Assembly: GCF_002954775.1 (NCBI RefSeq)
Contig: NZ_PJME01000045.1
Coordinates: forward strand, 1-64,000
Length of the DNA: 64,000 nucleotides
Direction: 5' to 3'
Origin: Streptomyces geranii
GTDB lineage: Bacteria > Actinomycetota > Actinomycetes > Streptomycetales > Streptomycetaceae
Each line of letters begins with the position of its first letter. Within the stretch, counting starts at the first letter, position 1. The position numbers and the translations under genes are program-made. Below are positions 50,230 to 59,313 of this stretch, in pieces. Under the pieces are notes generated by a model that ran no database searches, was not told the DNA's origin, and saw only the letters and a program-made list of their open reading frames with translations.

Positions 50230-51661
50230 TCAGAGCACCTCGTCGCAGGCGGTACGCAGCCTCCGTACGCCCTCCGCGATCTCCCCAGTCCCCGCGACCG
50301 CCGCGAAGCTCAACCGGACGTGTGGTGCCGGGGGTTCGGCGCTGAAGTAGGGGCGGCCGGGGGTGATCGCGACGCCCGCGCGCAGGGCGGCTGCGACCAG
50401 GGCCGCCTCGTCGGTGCCGTCGGGCAGGCGCAGCCAGAGGTGGTAGCCGCCCGACGGGATGTGCGGCAGGGCGAGTTGGGGGAGGCCGGCGAGGAGGGCT
50501 GAGGTCATGGCGTCCCTGCGGACCCTCAACTCCGTTGACACCGACCGCAGATGGCGGGGCCAGGCCGGGGAGCCGACCAGTTCCAGGGCCGCCTCCTGGA
50601 GCGGGCGCGGCACGAAGAAGGTGTCGACGATCTGGATGGCGCGCAGCCTTTCCAGTACCGGGCCACGGGCCGCCAGGGCGCTCACCCGGAAGCTCGGTGA
50701 GGTCGCCTTGGTGAGGGAGCCGACGTGGACGACGACGCCGTCGGGGTCCTCCGCCGCGAGCGGGCGGGGCAGCGGCGGCGCGTCCTCGTGCACCAGGCGC
50801 CGTACGAAGTCGTCCTCGATCACGAAGGCGCCGGCCTCGCGGGCGATCCGCAGTACCTCGCCGCGCCGTTCGGGGGCGAGGACGGCGCCGGTCGGGTTCT
50901 GGAAGAGGGGCTGGCAGACGAACACCCGGGCGCCGGTCGCCCGGAACGCGTCGGCGAGCAGCGGCGGGCGTACCCCGTCCGCGTCCACCGGGACCGGGAC
51001 CGGGCGCAGTCCGGCCGCGCGGGCGATGGCGAGCATGCCGGGGTAGGTGGGCGACTCGACCAGGACCGGGGCGCCGGGCGGGGCGAGGGCGCGCAGGGCT
51101 GTCGTGAGCGCTGCCTGGCCGCCCGCCGTGATCAGTACCTCGGCTGCCGAGACGGCTCCGCCGATGCCCCGCGCGAACCATTCGCGCAGCTCCGGCAGTC
51201 CGTCCAGGGGCGGTCGGCCCCAGGCCCCGGGTCGGCGTCCGGCGCGCGAGAGGGCCGCCGCCATGGCTCGCTCGGGCTGGAGGGAGGGGTGCAGATAGCC
51301 GCCGTTGAACTCGATCACGCCGGGCGGCGGCGCGGCGAGCGTGACGACGACCCCGGAGGCGTTCACCGTGCGCGGTACGAGGTCGGCGGCGCCGTCCGCG
51401 CTCAGCGCGACCTCCTGCCAGGAGGTGTCCCCGGCGGGGTCGGCCGAGGGGCGGGGCTCGGCGCGGTAGGCGCCCGCGCCCGGGCGGGTCACCACCAGGC
51501 CCTCGGCGGCCAGCTGTGCGAGGGCCCGGGAGACGGTCACCGGGCTGACCCGGTAGCGGTCCACCAGCGCCCGACTGGACGGCAGCTTTCCACCTGGAGA
51601 GTAGCGGTTCAGCTCCTCTCGCAGCCTGTTCGCCAGTTCGCCCACACTGCTACGCTCGTGC

Positions 51662-51663
<2 letters not shown>
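50230..51663 (-). CDS. MocR-type regulator (GntR HTH + aminotransferase fold)
   Basis: A 477-residue regulator. Residues about 1-70 are a GntR winged helix (SVGELANRLREELNRYSPGGKLPSSRALV, VSPVTVSRALAQLAAEGL). Residues about 110-477 are a fold-type I PLP aminotransferase; the PLP lysine is in VVVHVGSLTKATSPSFRVS. Such MocR proteins sense an amine or PLP and control adjacent genes. Its ATG at 51663 overlaps the ATG of the divergent EamA gene in the sequence CATG. Control of that exporter is the obvious hypothesis. Confidence 0.93.
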
Positions 51664-52663
<1,000 letters not shown>

Positions 52664-52680
52664 GATGAGGAGGCCTGCAG

Positions 52681-52875
52681 ATGCGCGCAACGGTGGGCGA
52701 CCAGCTTGTCCAGCACGGCAGGGTGGTAGGTCAGCACGACCAGATCTCGGAGGTCGTCGAGGTCATGGGCCAGGAGGGCACTCCCCCGTACCGCGTCCGT
52801 TTCCCGGACGGGCACGAGGCAGTGATGTCCCCCGGCCCGGACTGCGAGGTCCGCCACAAGGACGCCGACCGCTAG
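52681..52875 (+). CDS. DUF1918 protein
   Basis: A 64-residue basic/acidic protein of the DUF1918 family: MRATVGDQLVQHGRVVGQHD, then RVRFPDGHEAVMSPGPDCEV. The SH3-like fold is expected; role unknown. A GAGGAGG ribosome site precedes the ATG, and the gene begins 17 bp after eamA, so it is probably co-transcribed. Confidence 0.9.
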   Translation: MRATVGDQLVQHGRVVGQHDQISEVVEVMGQEGTPPYRVRFPDGHEAVMSPGPDCEVRHKDADR

Positions 52876-52931
52876 GCGCTCCGCTCTGCGTGGAGTGCCG
52901 CGATGTGTCGTCAGTCGTCTGCGGCGGCATC

Positions 52932-52970
52932 GTGGCTGGTCGCGCAGTTCCCCGCGCCCCTTTGGGGCGC
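52932..52970 (-). repeat. Dispersed 3'-end element, copy 6
   Basis: Complete copy with perfect stem GCGCCCC-TTT-GGGGCGC, directly beyond the GHL10 stop (52977) when read on the minus strand and in the convergent gap after DUF1918. Confidence 0.85.
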
Positions 52971-52976
52971 CGGTGG

Positions 52977-54263
52977 TCAGCGCGGTGGCATCGCCGACCC
53001 CTGGTAGTGGTCGGCGACCACCCGGGCCATGGCGCCGATCTTGTCGACGCCGACCTCCTTCGCCGAGAAGAAGACATGCCCGCGCGCCTCGGGGTAGCCC
53101 GCGGCGAGGGTCAGGTGTTTCGACAGCTCGGCCGGGTCCTGCCAGGCCGCGGGCTGCGCCGGGTCGCCCGCCTTGTACAGCGCCTCGCCGACGTACAGCT
53201 TCGTGCCCGTGCCCTTCGCGGTCGCCGCCCACCAGGGCAGCAGCTTCGCGTAGTCGGCGGCGGCGAAGCCGATGTTCCAGTAGATCTGCGGGCAGATGTA
53301 GTCGATCCAGTTCTGCCGCACCCATTTCCTGGTGTCCGCGAACAGGTCGTCGTACGTCTGCACACCCGCCTTCGTGTCCGAACCGAGCGGGTCGGTCGCC
53401 ACGTTGCGCCACACACCGAAGGGGCTGATCCCGAAGTCGGCGCCGGGGCGTACGGCCTTGATGCGGGCGGCCGTCTCCAGGACCAGCTTGTCGATGTTGT
53501 CGCGCCGCCAGGAGGCCCGGTCGGGGAAGGCGCCGCCGTACTTCGCGTACTCGGCGTCGTCGTCGAAGGTCTGGCCCGCGACCGGGTACGGGTAGAAGTA
53601 GTCGTCCCAGTGGACGCCGTCGATGTCGTACTTCGCCACCGCGTCGAGCATCGCGTCCTGGACGAAGCGGCGGACCTCCGGCAGACCCGGGTTGTAGTAC
53701 AGCTTGCCGCCGTACGGCACCACCCAGTCCGGGTTCTTTCGCGCCGGGTGGGAGGCGACGAGCTTGGTGGGGTCGGTGTGGTTGGCGATGCGGTACGGGT
53801 TGAACCAGGCGTGCAGTTCGAGGCCGCGGGCGTGCGCCTCCGTGACCGCCGTGCCCAGCGGGTCCCAGCCGGGGTCCTTGCCCTGGGTGCCGGTGAGGAC
53901 CTGCGACCAGGGCTCGTAGGGCGAGGGCCACAGGGCGTCGGCGGTCGGGCGGACCTGGAAGAACACCGCGTTCAGGCGCCGGTTGACCGCCGTGTCGAGG
54001 TGGGCGACCAGCTCGGCGCGCTGCTGCGACGCGGTGAGTCCCTGCTTCGACGGCCAGTCACGGTTGGCGACCGTGGCCAGCCACATGCCCCGCAGCTCGC
54101 CCGTCGCCCGCTTGCCCTTGCCGTTGCCGTTGCCCTTCGGCTCGCTCGGCTCCGCACCGGCCAGCGCGGCTCCCGCCACCGCGCCGCCCGCCACGAGTGT
54201 CGACAGGGCCGTCACCGCGAACGCCCGCCGTGACATGCGCGCGTGCCGCGCCTTCCCGCTCAT
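52977..54263 (-). CDS. Exported glycoside hydrolase-like protein (GHL10/DUF187)
   Basis: A 428-residue protein. Twin-arginine-type signal SRRAFAVTALSTLVAGG, then a Gly/Lys-rich linker. The TIM-barrel GHL10 domain starts RGMWLATVANRDWPSK and includes FFQVRPTADALWPSPYEPWS, HAWFNPYRI, IDGVHWDDYFYPYP and DYICPQIYWNIGF. This family (YngK-like) is thought to cut glycan; the Asp pair in HWDDYF is the probable catalytic centre. ATG at 54263. Confidence 0.9.
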   Translation of the reverse strand: MSGKARHARMSRRAFAVTALSTLVAGGAVAGAALAGAEPSEPKGNGNGKGKRATGELRGMWLATVANRDWPSKQGLTASQQRAELVAHLDTAVNRRLNAVFFQVRPTADALWPSPYEPWSQVLTGTQGKDPGWDPLGTAVTEAHARGLELHAWFNPYRIANHTDPTKLVASHPARKNPDWVVPYGGKLYYNPGLPEVRRFVQDAMLDAVAKYDIDGVHWDDYFYPYPVAGQTFDDDAEYAKYGGAFPDRASWRRDNIDKLVLETAARIKAVRPGADFGISPFGVWRNVATDPLGSDTKAGVQTYDDLFADTRKWVRQNWIDYICPQIYWNIGFAAADYAKLLPWWAATAKGTGTKLYVGEALYKAGDPAQPAAWQDPAELSKHLTLAAGYPEARGHVFFSAKEVGVDKIGAMARVVADHYQGSAMPPR

Positions 54264-54431
54264 TTCCGTACCTCCGCTGTGCGCTGTGTCGGACAAGTCA
54301 CAGACCGTCCGCACCCGTCCCGGGCCACACTCCCATGGGAGGCCCGGACAATTGCGCAATGGCCGCCGAAGGTAACGTGCGGGTTTGGCGCAGGCCTGAC
54401 GGCAGTGCGGATGATCAGTGAAAGGGACGAT

Positions 54432-55292
54432 GTGACCGACATCGAGCGGGTCGGAGTTGTGGGCTGCGGCCAGATGGGGGCGGGCATCGCCGAGGTGTGC
54501 GCCCGTTCCGGCCTGGACGTGAAGGTCGCCGAGACCACCGGCGAGGCCCTGGAGTTCGGCCGCACCCGGCTGTTCAACTCCCTCTCCAAGGCGGCCGAAC
54601 GCGGCAAGATCTCCGAGCAGGAACGGGACGAGACGCTGGCGCGGCTCAGCTTCACCACCGACCTCGGCGAGTTCGCGGACCGCGACCTGGTCGTCGAGGC
54701 CGTCGTCGAGAACGAGCAGGTGAAGACGGAGATCTTCCAGGTCCTCGACCAGGTGGTGACCCGCCCGGACGCGATCCTCGCCTCGAACACCTCCTCGATC
54801 CCCCTGGTGAAGCTGGCCGTCGCGACCTCCCGGCCGGACCAGGTCGTCGGCATCCACTTCTTCAACCCGGCCCCGGTGCAGAAGCTCGTCGAGCTGATCC
54901 CGGCGCTCACCACCTCCGAGGGAACCCTCGCCCGCGCCCAGTCGTTCGCCGAGAAGACTCTCGGCAAGCACGCGATCCGCGCCCAGGACCGCTCCGGCTT
55001 CGTGGTCAACGCCCTGCTGATCCCGTATCTGCTCTCCGCGATCCGGATGTTCGAGTCGGGCATGGCCAGCCGCGAGGACATCGACAACGGCATGGAGATG
55101 GGCTGCGCCCACCCGATGGGCCCCCTGAAGCTCTCCGACCTGATCGGCCTGGACACGGTCGCCTCGGTCGCGTTCAGCATGTACGAGGAGTACAAGGAGC
55201 CGCTGTACGCCGCTCCCCCGCTGCTCCAGCGCATGGTCGACGCGGGCCGGCTGGGCCGGAAGTCCGGCTCGGGCTTCTACACCTACGCCTAG
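54432..55292 (+). CDS. 3-hydroxybutyryl-CoA dehydrogenase
   Basis: A 286-residue NAD(P)-dependent dehydrogenase interconverting 3-hydroxyacyl-CoA and 3-oxoacyl-CoA. Rossmann motif VGVVGCGQMGAGIAEV, catalytic His-Glu in GIHFFNPAPVQKLVELIP, and ALLIPYLLSAIRMFESGMAS and GPLKLSDLIGLDT in the C-terminal helical domain. It serves fatty acid or polyketide precursor (butyryl-CoA) metabolism; often called fadB2 or hbdA. GTG at 54432, with AAAGGG upstream. Confidence 0.93.
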   Translation: MTDIERVGVVGCGQMGAGIAEVCARSGLDVKVAETTGEALEFGRTRLFNSLSKAAERGKISEQERDETLARLSFTTDLGEFADRDLVVEAVVENEQVKTEIFQVLDQVVTRPDAILASNTSSIPLVKLAVATSRPDQVVGIHFFNPAPVQKLVELIPALTTSEGTLARAQSFAEKTLGKHAIRAQDRSGFVVNALLIPYLLSAIRMFESGMASREDIDNGMEMGCAHPMGPLKLSDLIGLDTVASVAFSMYEEYKEPLYAAPPLLQRMVDAGRLGRKSGSGFYTYA

Positions 55293-55325
55293 CGACCTCA
55301 CCCAGCGTCACACTGGGGCGTTACA

Positions 55326-55357
55326 CGGGCCCGGCACCCTTCGGAGTGCCGGGCCCG
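55326..55357 (+). terminator. Terminator after the dehydrogenase gene
   Basis: Perfect 12-bp stem CGGGCCCGGCAC / GTGCCGGGCCCG with loop CCTTCGGA, 33 nt after the stop. Confidence 0.8.
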
Positions 55358-55487
55358 CCGCATTCACACACCGTGTGCGCGCCGGACACGCATATGCCGC
55401 TCGCACACTCTCCCCACGCGCCCACCAGGCGAGTTGACTCATGGTGCGCAATCGAGGGATGTGACGACTACGGAAAGGAGCGGACAC

Positions 55488-55745
55488 GTGACCGCCGACC
55501 CCGAGCATCCCGTGGCCCATGGAGAACTCGCAGAGTTACGCCGCCGACTCGATGTCGCGTACGCGCGCGTCGAGGGAGGGCTGGCCCTGCTCAGTCATCG
55601 CACTAAGGAGACGGACAAGGAACTCGACGACCTGAGCACACGCGTCGTCCACCTGGAACACGGCCGATGGCCCCTGCCGGCCGTCGCGGCCCTCACGGCC
55701 CTGGGGGCCCTGGCCGTGACGGTCTGGCAGGCACTCGGCCGCTGA
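55488..55745 (+). CDS. Small coiled-coil membrane protein
   Basis: An 85-residue protein. The GTG at 55488 is selected by GGAAAGGAG eight bases before. A helical, heptad-like segment (AELRRRLDVAYARVEGGLALLSHRTKETDKELDDLSTRVVHLE) is followed by one C-terminal transmembrane helix (LPAVAALTALGALAVTVW). The topology resembles small phage-holin-like or SNARE-like tail-anchored proteins, but the context is chromosomal. Function unknown. Confidence 0.75.
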   Translation: MTADPEHPVAHGELAELRRRLDVAYARVEGGLALLSHRTKETDKELDDLSTRVVHLEHGRWPLPAVAALTALGALAVTVWQALGR

Positions 55746-55755
55746 GCAGTGCGCC

Positions 55756-56295
55756 TCAGGTGTCCTGGCCGAGCCTGAGATGGTGCAACAGCAGTAGCGC
55801 CGCCGCCATGTTGGCGGCCGGGACCTCCCCGCGGGCGACCAGGTCGGGGACGAGTTTGAGGGGGATCCACTCCCTGCGGTCCGACTCGAAGTCGTCCACG
55901 GGATGCCCGATGTACTCACCCTCCTCCGCCCAGTAGATGTGGTGCCGGGCGTCGGTGAGCCCGTTGGACGGCTCCACGCTCATCAGATGCCGCAGGGGTC
56001 CCGGCCGCCAGCCCGTCTCCTCCTCCAACTCCCTGGCGGCGGCGAGGGCGATGTCCTCGCCGTCCTCCACGACCCCGGCCGCGAGTTCCCACCCCCAGCT
56101 GTCGGTGATGAACCGGTGCCGCCACAGCAGGAGTACCTCGTTGGCCTCGTTCACCACCGTGGCCACGGCGACGGGCCTCAGCCGTATCAGGAAGTGGTCG
56201 AGATGCCGCCCGTCCGGCAGTTCGACATCTGCGAGATTGACCTGGAACCAGCGATTTTCATACACAGTTTGTTCGTTCTGTTTCGTCCACTGCAC
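55756..56295 (-). CDS. NUDIX hydrolase
   Basis: A 179-residue hydrolase of nucleoside diphosphate derivatives, like ADP-ribose pyrophosphatases. The NUDIX box is GVVEDGEDIALAAARELEEETGW. The N-terminal domain (YENRWFQVNLADVELPDG) is of the NudF/ADPRase type. GTG at 56295 (VQWTKQNEQTVYENRW) fits; the longer frame from 56361 has no support. It is on the same strand as, and 75 bp after, the NsdA-like regulator gene, so may be co-transcribed. Confidence 0.9.
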   Translation of the reverse strand: MQWTKQNEQTVYENRWFQVNLADVELPDGRHLDHFLIRLRPVAVATVVNEANEVLLLWRHRFITDSWGWELAAGVVEDGEDIALAAARELEEETGWRPGPLRHLMSVEPSNGLTDARHHIYWAEEGEYIGHPVDDFESDRREWIPLKLVPDLVARGEVPAANMAAALLLLHHLRLGQDT

Positions 56296-56370
56296 GGTTC
56301 TGCCACCTTCCGCCGAGTAGATGGCAATATGGCAGCAGGAGCGCGCTGACAGCAGGCGCACAGAACCCGT

Positions 56371-57720
56371 CTAGAGCGGTACGCGCAGTGCCCCGTCGAT
56401 CAGTTCGGCCGCCTCGGCGGTGCCCGCGCAGCCGTTTCGCACCAGGTGTTCGCGTACGGCGCGGAGTCTGTCACGCAGGCGCTGGGACTCCATTCCGCGC
56501 GCCTGTTCGGCCATCTGCACCGCGGTGGCCACGGCCTTGTCGGCATTGCCCCGGCGCAGTTCGATCTGGCTGAGCATGGCGAGCCGGTGCACTCTGCCCC
56601 GGTCGTGCGCCGGGTTGTCCACCGCCGCCAACGCGTGCTCCCCCGCCGCCGCCAGGTCCCCGAGGCTCAGCAGCGCCTCCGCCACCTGGACATTGACCAG
56701 CCCCGGCTGGACATAGCCGGTCTCATCGGGTTCGTAACCGCGCCGGATGCGTTCGGCGGCCTGCTCGGCCCGCCGGATGCAGGAGAGGGCGCTGCTGCCG
56801 TCGCCCAGGTGCGCGTACGCCTTGGCCTGCATCGCGTACAGGTCGGAGGCGAGCGCCGGCGTGATGTGCCGGCCCGCCGCCCGCAGCGCGGCCTCCGCGA
56901 AGGCGACGGCCTGCCGGAACTCCCGCATGAACAGCGCCTGGTTGACGAGCAGCGCGATGACGTACGCGCCAAGTCCCCGGTCCCCGCTGGCCTTGGCGAG
57001 CCGCAGCGCCTGGTGGAAGTACCGCTGGGCGAGCCCGTGGGCGTCGGAGTCGTACGCGCAGATACCGGCGACGGCCACCAAGCCGCCCGTGGCACGGTGC
57101 AGTTGGCGTCCGGTGGCGTCGGTGTAGCTGCCGCGCAGCAGGGGCGCGGTCTCGGAGTTCAGGAAGCCGACGATCCGGGCACGGGTCGCTATGCCACCGG
57201 CCTTGCGGTACATCTGCTCGTAGTGGGCGCGGGCGGAACGCAGCATCTCGATGTCGGCCATGCTGACCCGATGCCGCCCGCCACGCGACACGTCGACGTC
57301 CTCGGGCGGGTTCTCCCACTCCCACACCGGCATCACGGCGGGCGTGCCGGTGACGGCGGGAGCGCCGAGGATGTGCGGGCGCTGCTGCTCGTCGGAGCGC
57401 CACAGGGCGGTCGCCCGCTCGACGAACCCGGACAGCGAGGTACCGGCCGTGCCGAGCGGTCCCGCGCTGTCGCCGGACACCCCGAGGCCGATGTCGTCCA
57501 GCCGGACCGGGCGGTGCAGCCGGGCGGCGAGCACCTCGCAGATCAGGTCGGGCACCTGCCCCCTGGGCCGCTGCCCCTTCAACCACCGGGCCACGGCGGT
57601 GTGTTCGTACCGCAGCGCGAGGCCACGGGCCCGGCCGGCCTGGTTGACGTGGGCGGCGAGTCCCGCGTGCGAGATGCCGGCCTCGTCGAGGATGGCGTCG
57701 AGCAAGGTGTTGGGCTGCAT
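56371..57720 (-). CDS. NsdA-like TPR regulator
   Basis: A 449-residue protein. The N-terminus (LLDAILDEAGISHAGLAAHVN to TAVARWLKGQRPRGQVPDLICEVLAARL) resembles a helix-turn-helix of the type seen in NsdA-family Streptomyces regulators; the rest is a series of TPR-like helical repeats (ALFMREFRQAVAFAEAALRA, KAYAHLGDGSSALSCIRRAE, LVNVQVAEALLSLGDLAAAGEHAL). NsdA proteins restrain aerial growth and antibiotic production. A conserved WEWENPPED-type block is typical. ATG at 57720. Confidence 0.85.
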   Translation of the reverse strand: MQPNTLLDAILDEAGISHAGLAAHVNQAGRARGLALRYEHTAVARWLKGQRPRGQVPDLICEVLAARLHRPVRLDDIGLGVSGDSAGPLGTAGTSLSGFVERATALWRSDEQQRPHILGAPAVTGTPAVMPVWEWENPPEDVDVSRGGRHRVSMADIEMLRSARAHYEQMYRKAGGIATRARIVGFLNSETAPLLRGSYTDATGRQLHRATGGLVAVAGICAYDSDAHGLAQRYFHQALRLAKASGDRGLGAYVIALLVNQALFMREFRQAVAFAEAALRAAGRHITPALASDLYAMQAKAYAHLGDGSSALSCIRRAEQAAERIRRGYEPDETGYVQPGLVNVQVAEALLSLGDLAAAGEHALAAVDNPAHDRGRVHRLAMLSQIELRRGNADKAVATAVQMAEQARGMESQRLRDRLRAVREHLVRNGCAGTAEAAELIDGALRVPL

Positions 57721-57778
57721 GGATGCCCTCCGGTGGCTCTCGGTGCCTGCCGTGTGCGTCAGCGTAATGTGTTCGCCT

Positions 57779-57793
57779 TCACACGGGGTGTGA
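57779..57793. promoter_or_regulatory. Inverted repeat upstream of the NsdA-like gene
   Basis: TCACAC-GGG-GTGTGA, a perfect 6-bp inverted repeat about 60 bp before the start codon; part of a longer imperfect symmetry with flanking TTC/GAA. A possible operator, perhaps for autoregulation. Confidence 0.35.
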
Positions 57794-57950
57794 TCGGAGT
57801 ACGTGAACTCGTAGCGTGTGCACGCTGTCGCGGAGAGTGGCTGTCCGGTTGAATGAAATGCCTCGCGTGAGGCTGCCGGGCCGTCGGCTCCCCCTCGTAC
57901 AGTGCGGCGGCTCGGCCCAGTGCGGTTGTTTGTCGGCTGCGGGTGCGTGG

Positions 57951-58010
57951 GGGCTGGTCGCGCCCGCGCGGCGGAGCCGCAAATCCAATACAGCCTCACG
58001 CCCCTAAAAG
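57951..58010 (-). repeat. Dispersed 3'-end element, copy 7, rearranged
   Basis: Starts GGGCTGGTCGCGC as usual, then the central AGTTCCCCGCGC is replaced by a segment with the palindrome GCGGC-GGA-GCCGC and AATCCAATACAGCC before the normal tail CGCCCCTAAAAG. It lies just beyond the stop of the SpoIIE-type phosphatase gene on the minus strand. Confidence 0.75.
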
Positions 58011-58018
58011 CTTGCAGC

Positions 58019-59077
58019 TCACGTGACTTGATGGGCCACCGGGTGTTCCTGCTGCTGTCTCGGCACCTGGCTGCGGTCGTTTCTCAGCACCAGCACAGCC
58101 ACGTCGTCCGTCGGAGGGCCGCCGGTGTGTCGCAACAGGCGGGTGAAGATGGCCCGTAGCACCGCCTGCGGGGAGATCGGTTGGGTGCGAACCGCCTCCG
58201 CCAGTACCGCCGGTAAGGGAAAGAAGCGGCCGTGGGCATCCCGGGCGTCCTCAACGCCGTCCGTGTGGAGCAACAGGGACTCGCCGGGAAGGAGTTGGCC
58301 GTAGTGTTCGGCGACCAGTTCGGGTGGCAGGGGGAACGGGCCGAGCGGGGGCAGGGTTTCGGTGGCCGTGAGTACGTCGACCCGGCCGCCGCTGAGCAGA
58401 TACGGCGCCGGATGCCCGCAGTTGAAGGCCCGCACCTCGCCGTCCCCACCGATCTCCAGGAGCAGTACGGTGACGAACTCCTCGGAGACCGGGCTGTCGG
58501 GGTCCAGCACGGCCGAGGGCCCCGCCGAGGGGTGTTCGGCACGGGCCCGCTCGCGCAGATGCCGGGCCAGCGCCCGCTCCAACCGCCGCAGTACGCTGCC
58601 GAGTTCGGCCTCGTCGTGCACGGCCTCGCGAAAGCTGCCGAGGACGGCGGCGACGGTCCCGATGGCGGCGATGCCGTGTCCGCGTACGTCGCCCATGACC
58701 ACCCGTACGCCGTGCTCGGTGGCGATGACCTCGTACAGGTCGCCGCCGATCACGGCACCCCGGTCGGCGGACAACTGGGCGGCGGCGACCCGGAGTCCGT
58801 CGATGCGCTGCGGCAACGGACGCAGCAGCACGCCCTGTGCGGCCCCGGCGACCTGCCTGGCGATCCTCAACTCCCGCAGGAGCGCCCGGCGGACGTGGAA
58901 TATGAGCCCGGTCCCGACGGCGAAGAAGACGGCACTGGTGACGATCCGCGCCCCCATCCCCTCCTGCTGGGCGAGCGGACAGGCCAGCTTGTACGTGATC
59001 GCGGTGGCCCCCCACACCGTGGGCAACGCGAGCGAGACCACCCGCCGACGCCGCGCACCAGCCTTGATACGGATCAC
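58019..59077 (-). CDS. Membrane PP2C-type phosphatase (SpoIIE family)
   Basis: A 352-residue protein. Two N-terminal helices (LALPTVWGATAITYKLA; IVTSAVFFAVGTGLIFHV) anchor it; the SpoIIE/PP2C catalytic domain covers about residues 110-340 with GGDLYEVIATEHGVRVVMGDVRGHG, FNCGHPAPYLL, LLLHTDGVEDARDAHG and GPPTDDVAVLVL, holding the metal-binding Asp residues. It probably dephosphorylates an anti-sigma antagonist or other Ser/Thr phosphoprotein. GTG at 59077 is chosen because GGGGGG lies upstream. Confidence 0.9.
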   Translation of the reverse strand: MIRIKAGARRRRVVSLALPTVWGATAITYKLACPLAQQEGMGARIVTSAVFFAVGTGLIFHVRRALLRELRIARQVAGAAQGVLLRPLPQRIDGLRVAAAQLSADRGAVIGGDLYEVIATEHGVRVVMGDVRGHGIAAIGTVAAVLGSFREAVHDEAELGSVLRRLERALARHLRERARAEHPSAGPSAVLDPDSPVSEEFVTVLLLEIGGDGEVRAFNCGHPAPYLLSGGRVDVLTATETLPPLGPFPLPPELVAEHYGQLLPGESLLLHTDGVEDARDAHGRFFPLPAVLAEAVRTQPISPQAVLRAIFTRLLRHTGGPPTDDVAVLVLRNDRSQVPRQQQEHPVAHQVT

Positions 59078-59229
59078 GACGGCCCCCCAGTCAGGCCCTG
59101 CGAACACAGATCGGACCGGCCCCGAAAGACCGGTCCGATTCTGTCGACCACATGCCCCGAAGGGACCAGATCGCCCGAACTTGTCACTCAAACGAGTGAG
59201 GTGACTAACGGAGAGTATTGGGGGGTGTG

Positions 59230-59246
59230 GGGGGGGCTACGCCCCC
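59230..59246. terminator. Compact GC hairpin
   Basis: GGGGGGC-TAC-GCCCCCC, a 7-bp perfect stem, next to the eighth copy of the dispersed element in the gap between the phosphatase gene and pheT. It lies about 70 nt beyond the pheT stop. Confidence 0.5.
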
Positions 59247-59248
59247 CA

Positions 59249-59279
59249 CTAGGGGCGCGGGGAACTGCGCGACCAGCCA
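59249..59279 (+). repeat. Dispersed 3'-end element, copy 8, orphan orientation
   Basis: AGGGGCGCGGGGAACTGCGC then GACCAGCCACA on the plus strand. No plus-strand gene ends here; both neighbours are on the minus strand. It is the one copy whose orientation does not match an adjacent stop. Confidence 0.85.
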
Positions 59280-59313
59280 CAACGGCGCAGCAGCCGAAAA
59301 CCCCGCAGCGAAC

